Source: Paenactinomyces guangxiensis
Lineage (GTDB): Bacteria > Bacillota > Bacilli > Thermoactinomycetales > Thermoactinomycetaceae
Assembly: GCF_016055185.1 (NCBI RefSeq)
Contig: NZ_JAECVR010000001.1
Coordinates: 508,345-572,344 of the forward strand
Direction: 5' to 3'
DNA length: 64,000 nucleotides
Part shown: positions 62,322-64,000 of the stretch, piece by piece
Position numbering within the stretch: the stretch's first letter is position 1
Layout: every line of letters starts with the position of its first letter
Program-made: the position numbers and the translations under genes
Notes under the pieces: model-generated
Told to the model about the DNA's origin: nothing
Database searches by the model: none
What the model saw: the letters and a program-made list of their open reading frames with translations, nothing else

Positions 62322-63551
62322 ATGGATTCTGTTGTTTTTTTGATTGACATGCAATCTTTTTATGCCAGCATCGAAAAGGCCAGGCGCCCCGAATTAAAAA
62401 ACCGCCCCGTTGTCGTCTCTGGGGACCCTGAGCGGCGCAGCGGGGTTGTACTGGCGGCCTGTCCGATTGCCAAATCATACGGAATTAAAAATGCGACCAC
62501 CCTGTGGGAAGCCTGGCAACATTGTCCGCACCTTACCGTTGTCCGCCCCCGGATGGAACTGTACCTGCAAGCCTCCCTCCGGATTACCGGGATTTTGGAA
62601 CGGTTTAGCGATCTCGTGGAACCTTACTCCATTGACGAACAGTTTCTCTCCGTAAAAGGCAGCGAAAAACTTTTCGGGGAGCCGGAAGAGATGGCAAAGA
62701 AGATCCAGGATGCAATCCGCACAGAGATGGACATCTATGGACGAATCGGAATTGGCCCTAACAAGGTGCTCAGCAAAATGGCATGCGATAACTTCGCCAA
62801 AAAAAATAAGACCGGGATCTTCCAGTTAACGAGAGACAATATGAAGAAATATCTGTGGCCCCTTCCGGTGGACCGGATGTTTGGCGTCGGCCGCCGCATG
62901 TCCCGCCATCTGCAGCGAATGGGAATCCGTACCATCGGTGAGTTGGCCTGTTTTCCGCTCGAACGGTTGAAAAAGCGCTGGGGCGTGAACGGCCACATCC
63001 TGTGGCTGACTGCCAACGGAATTGACACCTCTCCTGTCACCAGAGAGTCCTTCAGCCAGCAAAAAGCGATCGGGCATCATATGACCCTCCCCCGCGATTA
63101 CCGCACCCCGGAGGAAATCCGGGTTATTCTTCTGGAACTGTGTGAAGAAGTATGCCGGCGCACCCGCAGCCACCATTTAATGGGGCAGACCGTGACTGTC
63201 GGGTGCCGCGGAGCCAGCTTTGAGTTCCCCAGCGGATTTCACCGGCAAATGAAAATGCCTGATCCCACCAACCAGACGATGGAGGTTTTTCAACATGCTT
63301 GGAAGTTGTTCGACAAATTTTGGGATGAACAGCCAATCCGCTCCTTAGGGGTGAGTTTAAGCCAACTGCAACGGGATGACACAGTTCAGCTCAGCTTATT
63401 TGCAGACCGGGATAAAGAAATGCAGCTCGGCTATGTGATGGATGAAATCAAACAGCGTTTTGGCGCCACCGCCATCTTGCGCGCCTCTTCCCTCACCCCG
63501 GCCGGGCAGGCAATCGAACGCTCCCGCAAGATCGGAGGTCATTACAAATGA
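62322..63551 (+). CDS. Y-family DNA polymerase (UvrX/YqjW/DinB type)
   Basis: 409-aa translesion polymerase. VFLIDMQSFYASIEKARRP holds the first catalytic Asp, EPYSIDEQFLSVKGSEKLFG the Asp-Glu pair (here SIDEQFL), then RIGIGPNKVLSKMACDNFAKK, the HhH region FGVGRRMSRHLQRMGIRTIGELA and a little-finger domain. It ends with TVQLSLFADRDKEMQLGY, similar to beta-clamp-binding motifs (QLSLF). SOS boxes precede it. It shares four bases with yolD, the classical partner. ATG 62322 is chosen; a GTG nine bases earlier abuts the ribosome-binding site. Confidence 0.92.
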   Translation: MDSVVFLIDMQSFYASIEKARRPELKNRPVVVSGDPERRSGVVLAACPIAKSYGIKNATTLWEAWQHCPHLTVVRPRMELYLQASLRITGILERFSDLVEPYSIDEQFLSVKGSEKLFGEPEEMAKKIQDAIRTEMDIYGRIGIGPNKVLSKMACDNFAKKNKTGIFQLTRDNMKKYLWPLPVDRMFGVGRRMSRHLQRMGIRTIGELACFPLERLKKRWGVNGHILWLTANGIDTSPVTRESFSQQKAIGHHMTLPRDYRTPEEIRVILLELCEEVCRRTRSHHLMGQTVTVGCRGASFEFPSGFHRQMKMPDPTNQTMEVFQHAWKLFDKFWDEQPIRSLGVSLSQLQRDDTVQLSLFADRDKEMQLGYVMDEIKQRFGATAILRASSLTPAGQAIERSRKIGGHYK

Positions 63552-63886
63552 GCGATATTCCGGATCGAAAAAATATGCTCTGGGAAGGAAGCCGCATGTT
63601 TTTACCCGAACACAGGGAAGCCCTGTTAAAACAACGCCGCCGCGCCGAAGAGTTTACTCCGCCCGAACTGGATGAAAGCCAGCTCGAATATATGAACTAC
63701 ATTCTCCGGGAAGCCCTGGAAGAAGAGAAACCAGTCCTGGTTACTTATGCGGCCAAATATTCTCGCGAGCAGTTTTGCGGCTTTGTCGATAAGGTGGATC
63801 CCTATTCCAGGGTGATTCGGTTATCCAACGGCGATTGCAAGAAGCAAATCCCGTTTGCAAAACTACTCCATGTGGAGTGGCCTTAA
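63548..63886 (+). CDS. YolD-like protein
   Basis: 112 aa. RKNMLWEGSRMFLPEHREALLKQ and the end GFVDKVDPYSRVIRLSNGDCKKQIPFAKLLHVEW are typical of the YolD family, small partners encoded next to Y-family polymerases in Bacilli. Starts in an ATGA overlap with the polymerase gene, so it is coupled and also SOS-controlled. Confidence 0.9.
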   Translation: MSDIPDRKNMLWEGSRMFLPEHREALLKQRRRAEEFTPPELDESQLEYMNYILREALEEEKPVLVTYAAKYSREQFCGFVDKVDPYSRVIRLSNGDCKKQIPFAKLLHVEWP

Positions 63887-63894
63887 ATAGGGGC

Positions 63895-63982
63895 TTTTGC
63901 TGTGAAAGTGTTGATGGATTAATCGAGTGGCGAAATCAGAGAACTTTTAGCTCCACCAATGGGACGGAGCCCCACAGGGACA
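63895..63982 (+). repeat. Dispersed repeat, subtype B long copy 2
   Basis: GCTGTGAAAGTGTTGATGG, TTAATCGAGTGGCGAAATCA, TTTTAGCTCC, GGGACGGAGCCCCACAGGGACA. Blocks and order match 41913-42028 apart from the tandem duplication; similarity ends at the same CAGGGACA. The window ends shortly after, so a flanking hairpin like that at 42032 cannot be checked. Confidence 0.8.
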
Positions 63983-64000
63983 TACCTGACTTCTTATACA

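Overview
The window reads as chromosomal DNA of a spore-forming Bacillota. Sporulation and germination genes (cwlJ, gerQ, an rsfA-like regulator), a bacillithiol-linked YtxJ protein, T-box and SAM riboswitches and A/G-rich Shine-Dalgarno sites (often with GTG or TTG starts) all fit Bacillales. The block tyrS ... acsA ... ccpA ... aroA, ytxJ, ytxH, ytxG keeps the order known from Bacillus subtilis, but with different insertions. My inference is a member of the Thermoactinomycetaceae or a close relative. No phage, plasmid, CRISPR, rRNA or tRNA genes are seen.

Layout. 0-7 kb: Nudix-like protein, tyrS with a tyrosine T-box, and two tandem class A penicillin-binding proteins. 7-19 kb (minus strand): acsA under a catabolite operator, a DUF1540 microprotein, mtnN, ccpA, an unknown 503-aa protein, aroA (chorismate mutase plus DAHP synthase), an ECF sigma/anti-sigma pair, ytxJ, ytxH, ytxG, nagZ. 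19-25 kb (plus): an isocitrate/isopropylmalate-type dehydrogenase, a YczE-like membrane protein, and a trehalose PTS operon (permease, phosphotrehalase, TreR) with operators placed inside its promoter. 25-31 kb: small sporulation-type and unknown genes, and a candidate Spo0A-controlled small RNA. 31-38 kb (minus): a cobalamin lower-ligand/salvage operon cobD-cobU-cobS-cobC-S9 peptidase-cbiZ-cbiB, with cobT at 41 kb. 38-40 kb: aromatic amino acid hydroxylase behind a second tyrosine T-box. 42-44 kb: leuCD. 44.4-46.5 kb: three broken genes in a row (inositol phosphatase with a frameshift, CBS-domain protein with an internal stop, amino-acid permease with frameshifts and a large internal deletion). 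46-52 kb: yqgQ, bioY with a BirA operator, dppA, hemolysin III family, a short HtrA-type protease, a sugar-isomerase-like protein and a DUF5519 protein. 52-57 kb (minus): SAM-riboswitch operon for sulfate assimilation (sir, DUF3906, cysH, tauE-like, sat). 57-64 kb: MATE transporter, ytoQ, cwlJ-gerQ, a YtcJ-like amidohydrolase, and an SOS-boxed Y-family polymerase/yolD pair.

Regulation is unusually legible: two Tyr T-boxes tie tyrosyl-tRNA charging both to tyrS and to making tyrosine from phenylalanine. CcpA sites sit at acsA and the tre promoter, close to ccpA itself. BirA, LexA and SAM control the expected targets. The most unexplained structure is a dispersed intergenic repeat family with the core CTGTGAAAGTGT, at least nine copies in 64 kb, in two subtypes and both orientations. 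Coordinates and starts were chosen by eye from ribosome-binding sites and family knowledge; no database search was run.
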